A stretch of 64,000 nucleotides of DNA from Porphyrobacter sp. (GCA_017744315.1 JAGIBN010000003.1:434001-498000); one strand, 5' to 3'; shown: positions 45,127 through 54,872, counted from the stretch's first letter. The notes: generated by a model not told the origin, from the sequence alone. A program made the numbers and translations.

Positions 45127-45708
45127 ATGGCAACCAACACTGGCACCGCCCAACCCGAAGCGATGGCCGAAGGGGAAGGCGTAAGGCGTCGCGATTTTAT
45201 CGAGATCGCCGCAGTCTCCGCAGCTGGCGTCGCCGGCGCAGCGGTCCTCATTCCGCTGATCAGCCAGATGGCTCCGTCGAAGGACGTGCTGGCCGAATCC
45301 ACCACGGAACTGGACATCTCCGCGATCCAGCCTGGTCAGGCGATCAAGGCTATCTTCCGCAAGCAGCCGCTGTTCGTGCGCAATCTGACGCCGCACGAAA
45401 TCCAGCAGGCGGAAGCCGTTCCGATCGACAGTCTGCGCGATCCGCAGACCCTGCTTGAGCGGACCAAGGAAGGCCACGGCAACTGGCTCGTCACCATGGG
45501 CGTCTGCACCCACCTGGGCTGCGTTCCGCTGGGGGCCGGCGAAGGCGAGAATCGCGGCGAGTTCGGCGGCTACTTCTGCCCGTGCCACGGTTCGCACTAC
45601 GACACCGCCGGCCGCATCCGCAAAGGCCCTGCGCCGAAGAACCTGGAGGTGCCGTCCTACGTGTTCACCTCTGATACCCACCTCGTGATTGGGCAGGAGA
45701 AGGCCTGA
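45127..45708 (+). CDS. petA: ubiquinol-cytochrome c reductase Rieske iron-sulfur subunit
   Basis: A 193-residue protein. Twin-arginine motif RRRDFIEIA and one hydrophobic helix (about 26-46) anchor it. The Rieske boxes are CTHLGC (C127, H129) and CPCHGSHYD (C151, H154), which bind the 2Fe-2S cluster; C132 and C153 form the disulfide. ATG 45127 is used, since the upstream ATG at 45091 gives an unlikely extra leader. First gene of the bc1 operon; its stop overlaps the petB start (TGATG). Confidence 0.96.
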   Translation: MATNTGTAQPEAMAEGEGVRRRDFIEIAAVSAAGVAGAAVLIPLISQMAPSKDVLAESTTELDISAIQPGQAIKAIFRKQPLFVRNLTPHEIQQAEAVPIDSLRDPQTLLERTKEGHGNWLVTMGVCTHLGCVPLGAGEGENRGEFGGYFCPCHGSHYDTAGRIRKGPAPKNLEVPSYVFTSDTHLVIGQEKA

Positions 45709-47000
45709 TGAGCTTCCCTTGGGCCAAGCCTTATGAACCCAAGGCGCCGCTGATGCGGTACCTTGACGAGAAGCTGCCGCTTCCGCGCTTCGTCTACAAC
45801 GCTGTCGGCGCCGGTTACCCGGTGCCGCGCAACATCAACTACTGGTGGAACTTCGGCGTGATCGCCGGCTTCTGCCTGGTGCTGCAGATCGTCACGGGCG
45901 TGATCCTGGCGATGCACTTCGCGGCCAATGCCGGCGTCGCCTTCAATTCGGTCGAGCACATCATGCGCGACGTGAACTGGGGCTGGATGCTGCGCTATGC
46001 GCACGCCAACGGTGCCAGCTTCTTCTTCATCGCCATCTACATCCACATCTTCCGCGGTTTCTACTTCGGGTCCTACAAGGCCCCGCGCGAGATGGTGTGG
46101 CTGCTCGGCGTGGTCATCTTCCTTCTCCTCATGGCGACGGCCTTCATGGGCTACGTGCTGCCGTGGGGTCAGATGAGCTTCTGGGGCGCCAAGGTCATCA
46201 CCGGCCTGTTCGGGGCGATCCCGATCGTCGGTGAGCCGATCCAGGTGTGGCTGCTTGGCGGCTACGCTCCGGACAACGCCGCGCTCAACCGCTTCTTCTC
46301 GCTGCACTTCCTGCTGCCGTTCGTGATCGTCGGCGCCGTGATCCTGCACATCTGGGCGCTGCACATCCCGGGTTCGTCGAACCCGACCGGCGTCGAGGTG
46401 AAGAGCGAGAGCGACACCGTTCCGTTCCACCCGTACTTCACCGCGAAGGACGGTTTCGGACTGGGCGTGTTCCTGATCTTCTACTGCCTGATGGTGTTCT
46501 TCCTGCCGAACGCGCTGGGACACCCGGACAACTACATCCCGGCGAACCCGCTTTCGACGCCGGCGCACATCGTTCCGGAATGGTACTTCTGGCCGTTCTA
46601 CGCGATCCTGCGCGCCTTCACCGCGGACATCCTGTTCATTCCGGCCAAGCTGCTCGGCGTGCTGGCGATGTTCTCGGCGATCCTGGTGTGGTTCTTCCTG
46701 CCGTGGCTGGACAAGTCGCCGGTTCGTTCGGGCCACTATCGTCCGATGTTCAAGAAGTTCTTCTGGGTCCTGGTCGTCGACATGGCCGTGCTGTTCTACT
46801 GCGGCGGCGCGCCGGCTGCAGAGCCGTACGTCATGCTCAGCCAGATCGCGACTGCCTACTACTTCCTGCACTTCCTCGTCATCCTGCCGATCGTTTCGAT
46901 GATCGAACGGCCGGACCCGCTGCCGTTCTCGATCACCGAGGCGGTGCTTGGTTCGGACGACAAGTCGGTGCTGGGCGCTAATACCTCGCCGGCGTCCTGA
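45708..47000 (+). CDS. petB: cytochrome b of the bc1 complex
   Basis: A 430-residue membrane protein with eight helices and the four heme-binding histidines of the two b hemes. [49 protein letters not shown], and [15 protein letters not shown] (PEWY loop of the Qo site) are diagnostic. It carries the quinol oxidation and reduction sites of complex III. It starts on the last base of the petA stop codon and is followed by petC 26 bases on. Confidence 0.97.
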   Translation: MSFPWAKPYEPKAPLMRYLDEKLPLPRFVYNAVGAGYPVPRNINYWWNFGVIAGFCLVLQIVTGVILAMHFAANAGVAFNSVEHIMRDVNWGWMLRYAHANGASFFFIAIYIHIFRGFYFGSYKAPREMVWLLGVVIFLLLMATAFMGYVLPWGQMSFWGAKVITGLFGAIPIVGEPIQVWLLGGYAPDNAALNRFFSLHFLLPFVIVGAVILHIWALHIPGSSNPTGVEVKSESDTVPFHPYFTAKDGFGLGVFLIFYCLMVFFLPNALGHPDNYIPANPLSTPAHIVPEWYFWPFYAILRAFTADILFIPAKLLGVLAMFSAILVWFFLPWLDKSPVRSGHYRPMFKKFFWVLVVDMAVLFYCGGAPAAEPYVMLSQIATAYYFLHFLVILPIVSMIERPDPLPFSITEAVLGSDDKSVLGANTSPAS

Positions 47001-47026
47001 GCTCGGAACAAGGGAAAGATTACGCA

Positions 47027-47878
47027 ATGATCCGGCCAATCGGCATCCTCGTCGGCCTCGCTTTCACGGTAGCGGTGCTGTGGGCTTTCGCCACCGGCGC
47101 CTACACCGCGGCGACCGAGCCAGCGGCTCCGACCGCAGAGCATGAGTTCCACCGCACTCCGCGGCCGCTCCACCTTGCCAGCGACGGCCCGTTCGGCCGC
47201 TGGGACCTGCAGCAGCTGCAACGCGGCTACCAGGTCTACAAGGAAGTCTGCTCGGCTTGTCACTCGCTCAAGTACGTCGCGTTCCGTGACCTGGCGCAGC
47301 TCGGCTATACCGAAGCCGAAGTGAAGGCCACGGCCGCCAGCTGGACCGTTCCGGGCATCGACCAGGCTACCGGTGAGACCAACACTCGCCCGGGCACGCC
47401 GACCGATTACTTCCCGTCGCCGTTCGCCAACGACATCGCCGCTCGTGCCGCCAACAACAACGCGGTTCCGCCGGATCTGTCGCTGATGACCAAGGCGCGT
47501 CATGACGGTGCGGCTTACGTGCACTCGCTGCTGACCGGCTATCAGGATCAGCCCGCCGAGCTGCTCGAGAAGTTCCCGGACTCCAAGACCGGCACCGGGT
47601 TGCACTACAACCCGTACTTCGCGAACCTCAACCTCGCGATGGCTCCGCCGCTCTCGGATGGTCAGGTGACTTATGCCGACGGTACCAAGGCGACGGTCGA
47701 CCAGATGGCTACTGACGTGGCTGCGTTCCTGACCTGGACGGCTGAGCCGAGCCTGATCAAGCGCAAGCAGACCGGTTGGGCCGTGATGATCTTCCTGGTC
47801 TTCGCCACGATCCTCGCCTGGTTCGCCAAGAAGCAGGTCTGGGCACCGATTACGCCGAAGCGGCCCAAGAAGGATTGA
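47027..47878 (+). CDS. petC: cytochrome c1 of the bc1 complex
   Basis: A 283-residue protein with an N-terminal signal/anchor (LVGLAFTVAVLWAFATGAYT), heme motif C75-SAC-H79, and the axial Met in the AMAPPLSDGQV region. A C-terminal membrane anchor (about 250-268, VMIFLVFATILAWFA) ends the chain. The protein hands electrons from the Rieske protein to cytochrome c. The stop overlaps the TTG start of apt. Confidence 0.96.
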   Translation: MIRPIGILVGLAFTVAVLWAFATGAYTAATEPAAPTAEHEFHRTPRPLHLASDGPFGRWDLQQLQRGYQVYKEVCSACHSLKYVAFRDLAQLGYTEAEVKATAASWTVPGIDQATGETNTRPGTPTDYFPSPFANDIAARAANNNAVPPDLSLMTKARHDGAAYVHSLLTGYQDQPAELLEKFPDSKTGTGLHYNPYFANLNLAMAPPLSDGQVTYADGTKATVDQMATDVAAFLTWTAEPSLIKRKQTGWAVMIFLVFATILAWFAKKQVWAPITPKRPKKD

Positions 47879-48411
47879 GCCCGGCCGATATCAAGGCGCT
47901 GATCCGCACGGTTCCGGACTTTCCGGCCGCGGGGATCCAGTTCCGCGATATCACCACCCTGATTGCCCACGGCACAGGCTTCGCCGCGACGATCGACCAT
48001 CTGGTCGAACGCGCGGCGAAGACTCGTTCTGACGCAGTCGCCGGGATCGAGGCGCGGGGCTTCATCTTCGGTGCCGCGATCGCCGCTCGACTCGGACTGG
48101 GGTTCATTCCCGTGCGCAAGGCCGGCAAGCTGCCGGTAGAAGCCATCGGCATCGACTATGCGCTCGAATACGGCTCGGCCCGGATCGAGATCGACCCCGG
48201 CGCGATAGAGCCTGGAGAACGTGTCCTGCTCGTCGACGACCTGATCGCCACTGGCGGCACGGCGCTCGCCGGCACCCAACTATTGCGGCAGGCTGGCGCA
48301 ACGGTCGAACACGCGCTCTTTGTGATAGATCTCCCCGAACTCGGCGGAGCAGAGGCTTTGCGGGACGCTGGTGTCGCTGTTGAAGCCCTGATCGATTTCC
48401 CGGGCCACTGA
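47875..48411 (+). CDS. apt: adenine phosphoribosyltransferase
   Basis: A 178-residue type I phosphoribosyltransferase that salvages adenine to AMP. IRTVPDFPAAGIQFRDITTL is the APRT start, IEARGFIFGAAIAARLGLGF and PVRKAGKLP follow, and VLLVDDLIATGGTALAGT is the PRPP-binding motif. The frame has no ATG nearby; TTG 47875 overlaps the petC TGA and follows AAGAAGG, so it is very likely the true start. It is transcribed with the bc1 operon. Confidence 0.93.
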   Translation: MSPADIKALIRTVPDFPAAGIQFRDITTLIAHGTGFAATIDHLVERAAKTRSDAVAGIEARGFIFGAAIAARLGLGFIPVRKAGKLPVEAIGIDYALEYGSARIEIDPGAIEPGERVLLVDDLIATGGTALAGTQLLRQAGATVEHALFVIDLPELGGAEALRDAGVAVEALIDFPGH

Positions 48412-48412
48412 C

Positions 48413-49462
48413 CTAGTTTTCAGTCAGTGCCTCGTCCTCAGAGGGCCAGAGTTCGCGGATGACGATCAAGAACCCGGCCATGACCACTGGACCGACGAAG
48501 ATCCCCACGAGACCGAATGTGGCCAGACCCCCAAACACCCCGACAAACGCGAACAGCAGGGGGAGGTGCAGCTTGGCGCCAACAAGGTACGGGGTGACGA
48601 AGTTGTCGCCGATCACCATCACGGCCGCCCCGTAAGCAAACAGCAGCCCTGCCGCAAACGGCTGCCCGGTGATGGTGAGGTAGACTGAAACCACGCTGAA
48701 GACGGCCCAGGCGCCGAATGGCAGCATGGCGAACGCAGCGGTCAGAAACCCGAGGAACACCGGGTGGGGGACTCCCGCGACCCCATAGGCGCCGCCGATC
48801 AGCGCTCCTTCCGCGATGGCGACGACGATGGTGCCAATCACCGTACCGCGCACGGCCATGACCAGCTCATCCGCGAACCGCTCGCCGAACGGCCCCAGTT
48901 GATGGTGAGCCAGCGTCCTCGCCTGGGCGCCGAGCTTCTCGCCGTCACGCAGGATGAAGAACAGCGCCATGAGGCTGACCAGCAGCAATAACGAACGGCT
49001 GAGAATTCCGCTGCCTGTGGCCAGGGCCCATTCGGCGACGGTGCCCAACGCCGATTCGGTCATGCCGTTCATCAACGCGTCGGGTTGTTCAAGGTGCTGC
49101 AGCCACCACTCCGTCGCCCGGTGGCCGATCAGCGGCAGGCCGGGAAGCCAGTCGGGCAAAGGAATACCGATTGTCTGCGCCCGGCTCAGCCAGTCGAGCA
49201 GCGCTTGGCCCTGCGCAGCGACCTCGATCAAGGCCAGCGTGAGCGGCAGGATGAACGCCAGCCCTGTGGCGACCGTGATGGCAAGCGGCACCAATACGCG
49301 CCGCCGCACCCCACGGCCTGCACCGCCCCAACGTTGGTTCAACGGCCACAGAGCTATGGCCAGGATCACCCCGAACACGAGCGGCAACAGGAAAGCGCCC
49401 GCGGTCCAAAGCGCTAAGGCGAGCATGACCCACAGCAATACCTGACGGCTCGACACGGGCAT
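48413..49462 (-). CDS. AI-2E family transporter
   Basis: A 349-residue membrane protein of the AI-2E (PerM/TqsA-like) family with about seven to eight hydrophobic helices. The N-terminus ALWTAGAFLLPLVFGVILAI and the C-terminal GLATFGLVGIFVGPVVMA are typical. The middle has an extracytoplasmic loop of about 80 residues. The family includes Na+/H+ antiporter-like and signal-release proteins, so autoinducer transport is not assured. It is convergent with apt and one base apart. Confidence 0.86.
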   Translation of the reverse strand: MPVSSRQVLLWVMLALALWTAGAFLLPLVFGVILAIALWPLNQRWGGAGRGVRRRVLVPLAITVATGLAFILPLTLALIEVAAQGQALLDWLSRAQTIGIPLPDWLPGLPLIGHRATEWWLQHLEQPDALMNGMTESALGTVAEWALATGSGILSRSLLLLVSLMALFFILRDGEKLGAQARTLAHHQLGPFGERFADELVMAVRGTVIGTIVVAIAEGALIGGAYGVAGVPHPVFLGFLTAAFAMLPFGAWAVFSVVSVYLTITGQPFAAGLLFAYGAAVMVIGDNFVTPYLVGAKLHLPLLFAFVGVFGGLATFGLVGIFVGPVVMAGFLIVIRELWPSEDEALTEN

Positions 49463-49642
49463 GATGTAAGTGCCTCGGCCTATTACGGTCTTGCCCGTGT
49501 TAGTGGCCGCTCAACGCTCGCGCCATGGATTTTCGCAGCTGGGGCTGGTTAGTTCGGCAGATCGGCCCAAAGCGGTTGCTGGCGGTTGACGCGGGCCCCC
49601 CACAAGTGGCAAGCGGCAGCCCGGCCTCAGGGCCGCTCCGGC

Positions 49643-49716
49643 GCGGGTATAGCATAGTGGTAATGCACTAGCCTTCCAAGCTAGCTAGAGGGGTTCGATT
49701 CCCCTTACCCGCTCCA
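49643..49716 (+). tRNA. tRNA-Gly (anticodon TCC)
   Basis: A 74-base cloverleaf with acceptor GCGGGTA (49643-49649) pairing TACCCGC (49706-49712), discriminator T and encoded CCA. The anticodon stem CTAGC/GCTAG encloses CTTCCAA, giving TCC (glycine GGA/GGG). The T arm contains GGTTCGATT. Confidence 0.97.
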
Positions 49717-49721
49717 GCCTC

Positions 49722-50573
49722 TCAGCTCACAGGCATGTTGTCGATCAGCCGCGTCCCGCCGATCCTGGCCGCGACGAACAGCCGCGCCGGCGCCTTGCCG
49801 AGTGACCTCAGGGATTGCAGGTTCTGCGCATCGGCGAGTTCGGCATAGTCGACGCTGGAGAAGCCCGCCTTGAGCAGCCCCACCTTCAACTGCTCCAGTG
49901 ACACCAGCGCGTCAGCGCCGCTCCCGATCGCCGTAATGGCGTCATGCATCAGCCGAGGCAGAGCGGCCGCCCGAGCACGATCCTCGGACGAGAGGTAGCG
50001 ATTGCGGCTACTCATCGCCAAGCCGTCCGGCTCGCGCACGATAGGGACGCCGATAATCCGGTCGGCAAAGGGCTGCGTCAGGTCGAGGTCGCGGGCCATG
50101 CGGCGGATGATCGCCAGTTGTTGCCAGTCCTTCTCGCCGAACAGCGCGAGGTCGGGTCGGACCTGGCCAAAGAGCTTGGCCACTACCGTCGCCACACCGT
50201 CGAAATGGCCTGGCCGGGACGCGCCGCATAGCACTTCGCTCAACCCACTGACCGAGACATTGGTCGCAAAGCCATGCGGATAGACTTCATCCACCCCCGG
50301 GGCCCACAGCAGTTCGACTCCTTCGGCCTCTAACAGGCGGGAGTCTTCAGCGAGCTGGCGCGGGTAAGCGTCGAGGTCTTCGTTGGGGCCGAATTGCGTC
50401 GGATTGACGAAGATCGACACGACGACCGATGCCGCGTGCCGCTTCGCTTCACGCACCAATGTAAGGTGCCCGTCATGCAGCGCGCCCATGGTTGGAACGA
50501 GCGCGATTTCCCCCGTTCGCCGCAAACTGTCCACAGCCGAGCGCAGGTCAGAGAGCCGGTTGATGGTTTGCAC
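49722..50573 (-). CDS. panC: pantothenate synthetase
   Basis: A 283-residue enzyme that joins pantoate and beta-alanine with ATP. LVPTMGALHDGHLTLVREAK holds the HIGH-like nucleotide motif, and SIFVNPTQFGPNEDLDAYPR, LFGEKDWQQLAIIRRM and EPDGLAMSSRNRYLS (KMSKS-like loop) are all present. It makes a CoA precursor. It is divergent from mipZ by 73 bases. Confidence 0.96.
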   Translation of the reverse strand: MQTINRLSDLRSAVDSLRRTGEIALVPTMGALHDGHLTLVREAKRHAASVVVSIFVNPTQFGPNEDLDAYPRQLAEDSRLLEAEGVELLWAPGVDEVYPHGFATNVSVSGLSEVLCGASRPGHFDGVATVVAKLFGQVRPDLALFGEKDWQQLAIIRRMARDLDLTQPFADRIIGVPIVREPDGLAMSSRNRYLSSEDRARAAALPRLMHDAITAIGSGADALVSLEQLKVGLLKAGFSSVDYAELADAQNLQSLRSLGKAPARLFVAARIGGTRLIDNMPVS

Positions 50574-50646
50574 GGGAGCGGGCCTCCGATAAGACGTTCG
50601 CAGGTGCAGTAGCTCTGCGCCACAGAGAGAGAAAGCCCGTCAGACC

Positions 50647-51447
50647 GTGAAAGCTCCACATCGCATCGTCTTCGCCAACGAAAAAGGCGGGACCGGCAAG
50701 TCCACCACTGCGGTGCACGTCGCCGTGGCGCTGGCCTATCAGGGAGCAAAGGTCGCGGCGATCGATCTCGATCCGCGGCAGCGCACGCTTTACCGCTATT
50801 TCGAGAACCGTCTCGAGACCGAGAAGCGGCGCGGCATCGAACTGCCCAGCGCCTCGTTCGGCGTGTTCACCGGCGACAGCGTGGAAGCGCTCGAAGAACA
50901 AGCCGCCGAACTGGCGCAGGATGCCGATTTCATCGTGTTCGATACGCCGGGCCGTGACGATCCCTTCGCTCGCCATGCCGCAACCCAGGCCGATACCCTG
51001 GTCACGCCGATGAACGACAGCTTCGTCGACTTCGACCTGATCGGCCAGGTCGACGCCGAGACCTTCAAGGTCCGCCGGCTGAGCTTCTATGCCGAACTCA
51101 TCTGGGAGGCCCGCAAGGCCCGCGCGATGAAGCAGCTCCAGGAAGCTCGGCGTGAGATGGACTGGGTCGTGGTCCGGAACCGTGTCCAGCACACCGACGC
51201 GCGCAACCAGCGCCGCATCGACCAGGCGCTGACCGAGCTGTCCAAGCGGGTCGGCTTCCGCGTCGCGTCCGGTCTTTCGGAGCGTGTGATCTATCGCGAG
51301 CTCTTTCCCTCGGGCCTGACGCTGCTCGACAAGGGTCAGCTCGGCGAACTCGGCACCAGTCATCTCGTTGCCCGACAGGAGCTTCGGACTCTGGTCGCCA
51401 ATCTGAAACTGCCCTTGCCCGACGCCGCGCGGAGCAAGGCGGCCTGA
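50647..51447 (+). CDS. mipZ: MipZ-type ParA-family division-plane ATPase
   Basis: A 266-residue ParA/MinD-family ATPase. The deviant Walker A is KGGTGKST, with K13 and K18. DLDPRQRTLYRYFENR, the segment after the Walker A' Asp, and VVVRNRVQHTDARNQRR are hallmarks of Caulobacter MipZ. In that organism MipZ forms a gradient with ParB from the poles and inhibits FtsZ polymerisation, placing the division ring mid-cell. The start is GTG 50647. A membrane J-protein gene follows three bases later. Confidence 0.93.
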   Translation: MKAPHRIVFANEKGGTGKSTTAVHVAVALAYQGAKVAAIDLDPRQRTLYRYFENRLETEKRRGIELPSASFGVFTGDSVEALEEQAAELAQDADFIVFDTPGRDDPFARHAATQADTLVTPMNDSFVDFDLIGQVDAETFKVRRLSFYAELIWEARKARAMKQLQEARREMDWVVVRNRVQHTDARNQRRIDQALTELSKRVGFRVASGLSERVIYRELFPSGLTLLDKGQLGELGTSHLVARQELRTLVANLKLPLPDAARSKAA

Positions 51448-51450
51448 GCC

Positions 51451-51735
51451 ATGACACGGATCCTGTTCTTCGTCGCACTCGGGGTGCTCGCCTGGCGGGC
51501 GCTTACCGGACGATGGCCGTGGGAACCGAACGTCTCGACGCACGCTCAAGCGGTGTCCCGCGCGCGTAAGTTGCTGAGAGTCTCCACCGGCGCTACGCGC
51601 GAGGACATTCTGACTGCCCATCGGCAGCTCGCCGCGCAGGTCCACCCGGACCGGGGCGGTAGCAACGCCCAGATGCACGAGGCTAACGCCGCGCGCGACT
51701 TGTTGTTGGATGAGCTGCCGCCTCAACTCGACTAG
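51451..51735 (+). CDS. small membrane-anchored J-domain protein
   Basis: A 94-residue protein. One N-terminal hydrophobic helix (about 4-20, ILFFVALGVLAWRAL) precedes a compact J domain with HPD in QVHPDRGGSN. This Pam18/TIM14-like layout, one helix plus J domain, is typical of alphaproteobacterial 'J-domain' genes downstream of mipZ. The HPD motif implies stimulation of a DnaK-type Hsp70 at the membrane. It starts three bases past mipZ. Confidence 0.85.
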   Translation: MTRILFFVALGVLAWRALTGRWPWEPNVSTHAQAVSRARKLLRVSTGATREDILTAHRQLAAQVHPDRGGSNAQMHEANAARDLLLDELPPQLD

Positions 51736-51751
51736 CCCATAAGGAGTCCCG

Positions 51752-53155
51752 ATGACGCACAAGTTCAACCCCACCGTGCTTCGGGAATACGACATCCGCG
51801 GAGTGATCGGTGAAACTCTGGGTCCGGATGACGCACGCGCCATCGGCCGCAGTTTCGGGACTTTGCTGAGCCGGGCCGGCGGCAAACTTGTGGCGGTCGG
51901 CTACGATGGACGCGTCAGCTCGCCGATTCTGGAGCATGCCCTTGTCGAAGGCCTGACCGCGAGTGGATGTGATGTCCGCCGTATCGGCCTCGGACCCACG
52001 CCGATGCTCTATTATGCCGAAGCTTCAGCCGAAGAGGTTGATGGCGGCATTCAGATAACCGGCAGCCATAATCCCGCCAATTACAATGGCTTCAAGATGG
52101 TATTCCAGGGGCGCCCGTTCTTCGGCGACCAGATCCAGACGATCGGCCGGATGGCCGCGGAAGGCGACTGGGACGACGGCACGGGCAGCGTCGAAAGCCG
52201 CGAGGTCCTTGAGGAGTACGTCGACCGGCTCGTCGAAGGGCTCAAAGGTATTCCGAGCGAAAAGCTTGCCCCCCTGCGGATTGGCTGGGACGCCGGCAAC
52301 GGAGCCGCTGGGCCCGCCCTCGAGTTGCTGGTCGAGCGCCTGCCGGGTGAACACTTCACCTTGTACACCGACGTCGACGGAAATTTTCCGAACCATCATC
52401 CTGATCCCACTGTTCCGGAAAACCTGGAAGACCTGCGCAAGCTTGTCGCGGACAAGAAGCTCGATTTCGGAATCGCTTTCGACGGTGACGGCGACCGCAT
52501 CGGCGCGATCGATGGCGAGGGCAGGGTGATCTGGGGCGACCAGCTGCTGATGATCTATGCCGAGGACCTGCTGAAGACCCTGCCTGGATCGACGATTATC
52601 GCCGACGTGAAGGCCAGCCGCGCGCTATTCGATCGCGTGGCCGAGCTCGGCGGCAAGCCGCTGATGTGGAAGACCGGCCACAGCCTTATTAAGTCCAAAA
52701 TGAAGGAGACTCATGCCCCGCTCGCCGGGGAGATGAGCGGCCACATCTTCTTCGCCGACGAGTATTACGGCTACGACGATGCGCTCTACGGGGCGATCCG
52801 CCTGATCGCGGCCTCGGCCCGATTGGGCAAGTCGGTGACCGAGCTGCGCAGCGCGATGCCGCAGATGCTCAACACCCCGGAAATGCGCTTCCAGGTCGAT
52901 GAGAGCCGCAAGTTCGCGGCGATCGAAGAGGTCAAGCAGCGCCTCCAGGGCACCGATGCGCAAGTCAACGATACCGACGGCGTGCGGGTCACGACTCCCG
53001 ACGGTTGGTGGCTCCTGCGCGCTTCGAACACGCAGGACGTGCTCGTCGCGCGGGCTGAGAGCTACACTCAGGAGGGCCTCGATCGGCTTTTGGCGCAGAT
53101 CGATGGCCAGCTTGAGGCTTCCGGACTTGAAAGAGGGCCGCAGGCGGGTCATTGA
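51752..53155 (+). CDS. pgmG: phosphomannomutase/phosphoglucomutase (PgmG-type)
   Basis: A 467-residue alpha-D-phosphohexomutase with four domains. The phosphoserine S105 is in the TGSHNPANYNGFK motif, and the metal loop is DGDGDR (from D244). The sugar-specificity loop is GEMSGH. The enzyme interconverts hexose-6- and hexose-1-phosphates for exopolysaccharide and lipopolysaccharide precursors. The length equals that of Sphingomonas PgmG. It follows the J-protein by 16 bases and precedes nat by 6. Confidence 0.92.
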   Translation: MTHKFNPTVLREYDIRGVIGETLGPDDARAIGRSFGTLLSRAGGKLVAVGYDGRVSSPILEHALVEGLTASGCDVRRIGLGPTPMLYYAEASAEEVDGGIQITGSHNPANYNGFKMVFQGRPFFGDQIQTIGRMAAEGDWDDGTGSVESREVLEEYVDRLVEGLKGIPSEKLAPLRIGWDAGNGAAGPALELLVERLPGEHFTLYTDVDGNFPNHHPDPTVPENLEDLRKLVADKKLDFGIAFDGDGDRIGAIDGEGRVIWGDQLLMIYAEDLLKTLPGSTIIADVKASRALFDRVAELGGKPLMWKTGHSLIKSKMKETHAPLAGEMSGHIFFADEYYGYDDALYGAIRLIAASARLGKSVTELRSAMPQMLNTPEMRFQVDESRKFAAIEEVKQRLQGTDAQVNDTDGVRVTTPDGWWLLRASNTQDVLVARAESYTQEGLDRLLAQIDGQLEASGLERGPQAGH

Positions 53156-53161
53156 CGGCCG

Positions 53162-54010
53162 ATGGATTCCAGATTTTCGGCTTATTTACAGCGGGTTCGC
53201 CTACCGGCAGTTCCTCCGCCTGATGCGGAAGGGCTGGAGACGCTGCTGGTGGCGCACCGCGAGGCTATCGCCTTCGAGAATTTCGACATCCCGCTCGGTC
53301 GGCCCATCGCGATTGATAGTGACAGCGTCTTCGCCAAGCTGGTGACGGATGGGTGCGGCGGATACTGCTATGAGCAGAACCGTCTCCTGGCCGATATGCT
53401 GGCGCTTCTGGACCTGCCGAGCCGCCCGCTACTGGCGCGCGTTCGGTTAGGCGCGACATCGGATGACCATCCGCCGCGTACCCACACGTTGCTGTTGCTC
53501 GAAATCGGGGGCAGCCCGTGGATCGCCGACGCTGGCTTCGGGGGCAGCTACGTCCCTGCGCTGCCCTTGATCGACGGAGCGTTTGCGGAAACGTCAGACG
53601 GTGCGAGTCATCGCTTCCGCCGGATCGGCCAACTGGGTTCGCTGGCGGGCGAATGGGTACTCGAGCGCGCCGGTGCGCGCGAGACGGCCGATGGCCGTGC
53701 TCACCCGGACGAGTCGTGGCAGGCGCAATACACGTTCGATCTCAGCGAAGTGGCGCCTAGCGATTTGGTCAAGACCAACCACTGGACTTCCACTGCGCCA
53801 TCGTCGCGCTTCACCAACCTCTGCATTGCGACGCGAGTTCTGCCGGGTGGGTTTGCGAGTCTGATCGACCGTTCGCTATGCGTCAGCGGCAGCCAGTCGG
53901 AGAGCCGCGAGATTGCTGATGCTCCTGCCTACGTCGAAACCCTGCGCGAGACATTCGGCCTCGATCTTCCGCTGGAGGACGTTGAGCGCTGGCCGATCTT
54001 CGCCCACTGA
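53162..54010 (+). CDS. nat: arylamine N-acetyltransferase
   Basis: A 282-residue cysteine acetyltransferase. The catalytic triad C69 (GGYCYEQN), H108 (RTHTLLLL) and D123 (ADAGFGG) has the same spacing as in Salmonella NAT. The N-terminal FENFDIPLGRPI is typical. It acetylates arylamines and hydrazines from acetyl-CoA. It is the last gene of the mipZ-pgmG run and converges with the Mn exporter gene. Confidence 0.92.
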   Translation: MDSRFSAYLQRVRLPAVPPPDAEGLETLLVAHREAIAFENFDIPLGRPIAIDSDSVFAKLVTDGCGGYCYEQNRLLADMLALLDLPSRPLLARVRLGATSDDHPPRTHTLLLLEIGGSPWIADAGFGGSYVPALPLIDGAFAETSDGASHRFRRIGQLGSLAGEWVLERAGARETADGRAHPDESWQAQYTFDLSEVAPSDLVKTNHWTSTAPSSRFTNLCIATRVLPGGFASLIDRSLCVSGSQSESREIADAPAYVETLRETFGLDLPLEDVERWPIFAH

Positions 54011-54042
54011 GCGGGTTTCAGGCTCGGCCAGCGCCCAATGGG

Positions 54043-54600
54043 TTAGCGCATCAACAGCATCCACACGCCGGTCGCTACGAACAAAGCCGCCGCTACCATG
54101 CGCACGGCCTTGAGCGGCACGCGCTTCACTAGGGCATCGCCGGCGAAGACCACAGGCGCGTTCGCCAGCAGCATGCCCACGGTCGTGCCGGCGGTCACCG
54201 CCAGTACGTCGCCGAAGCGCGCGCCGAGGGCGATTGTGGCGACTTGGGTCTTGTCACCCATCTCGACCAGGAAGAACGCCACCAGCGTGGTCAGGAAGGG
54301 ACCGAAGCGGGCCTTGGGCTCGCCATCGTCGTCGAGCTTGTCGGGCACCAATGTCCACAGGCCCATGGCGATAAAGGCGAGGGCGATCGCCGTGCTGAAC
54401 CAGGCGCCTTCGATCCACGCGGCCGCTGTCGCGCCGAGCAAGGCGGCAAGGGCGTGGTTGGCGAGGGTGGCGAAGAGGATGCCGAGGACGATCGGCACCG
54501 GTTTGCGGAACCGGGCCGCGAGCACGAGGGCCAGAAGCTGGGTCTTGTCGCCGATTTCGGCAACCGCGACGAGCGCGACCGAAGTGAGGAAGGCTTCCAT
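54043..54600 (-). CDS. TMEM165/GDT1 (UPF0016) family Mn2+ exporter-like protein
   Basis: A 185-residue membrane protein made of two homologous halves, each with the family motif: EIGDKTQ in the first and EMGDKTQ in the second, the cation site. Six hydrophobic helices are predicted. Bacterial members (such as MneA in Vibrio) export Mn2+. The start at ATG 54600 places the first motif in helix 1. The upstream yybP-ykoY riboswitch, which responds to Mn2+, supports the assignment and shows it is switched on by excess manganese. Confidence 0.92.
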   Translation of the reverse strand: MEAFLTSVALVAVAEIGDKTQLLALVLAARFRKPVPIVLGILFATLANHALAALLGATAAAWIEGAWFSTAIALAFIAMGLWTLVPDKLDDDGEPKARFGPFLTTLVAFFLVEMGDKTQVATIALGARFGDVLAVTAGTTVGMLLANAPVVFAGDALVKRVPLKAVRMVAAALFVATGVWMLLMR

Positions 54601-54629
54601 GAAAGAACTGTCTCCGGGCCGGGCTCGCA

Positions 54630-54784
54630 CAAACCAAAGGCACCGCACCCCCGCCCGGCCAGGCGGAGTGCTGGTGCCATTGGTCTCGCCCGAACGGTGA
54701 CCCGTCCCTCCTGCGCCATGACCTCTCGGCCAAGTATGTTGACGCAGGAGCCCGCCCGAAAGCGGTCGGCTACTCCCCAGATGA
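54630..54784 (-). promoter_or_regulatory. yybP-ykoY manganese riboswitch
   Basis: Read on the minus strand, this leader has GGGGAGTAGCCG at its 5' side, then CGTCAACATACTTGGCC and GGGCGAGACCA, the conserved internal parts of the yybP-ykoY motif. Its 3' end pairs ACCAA..GGCACC with GGTGCC..TTTGGT, a likely expression-platform stem ending about 30 bases before the ATG. The downstream gene is a UPF0016 Mn exporter, the classic target. Whether it controls termination or translation is not clear. Confidence 0.9.
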
Positions 54785-54872
54785 CTGGGCGCGCATAGAG
54801 GGGCTGGGGCGTGATGGCAATAAGGGTCAATGCGCCCGTTGCGATTGGTCATCACACGCCTAGTATCGCCGG

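Noticed and set aside
45657..47039. Minus-strand frame of 460 codons over petB
   Set aside because: Antisense to cytochrome b; Gln/Arg/Asp-rich with no family signature.
49526..49672. A 48-codon plus-strand frame upstream of tRNA-Gly
   Set aside because: It runs into the tRNA gene and has no ribosome site.
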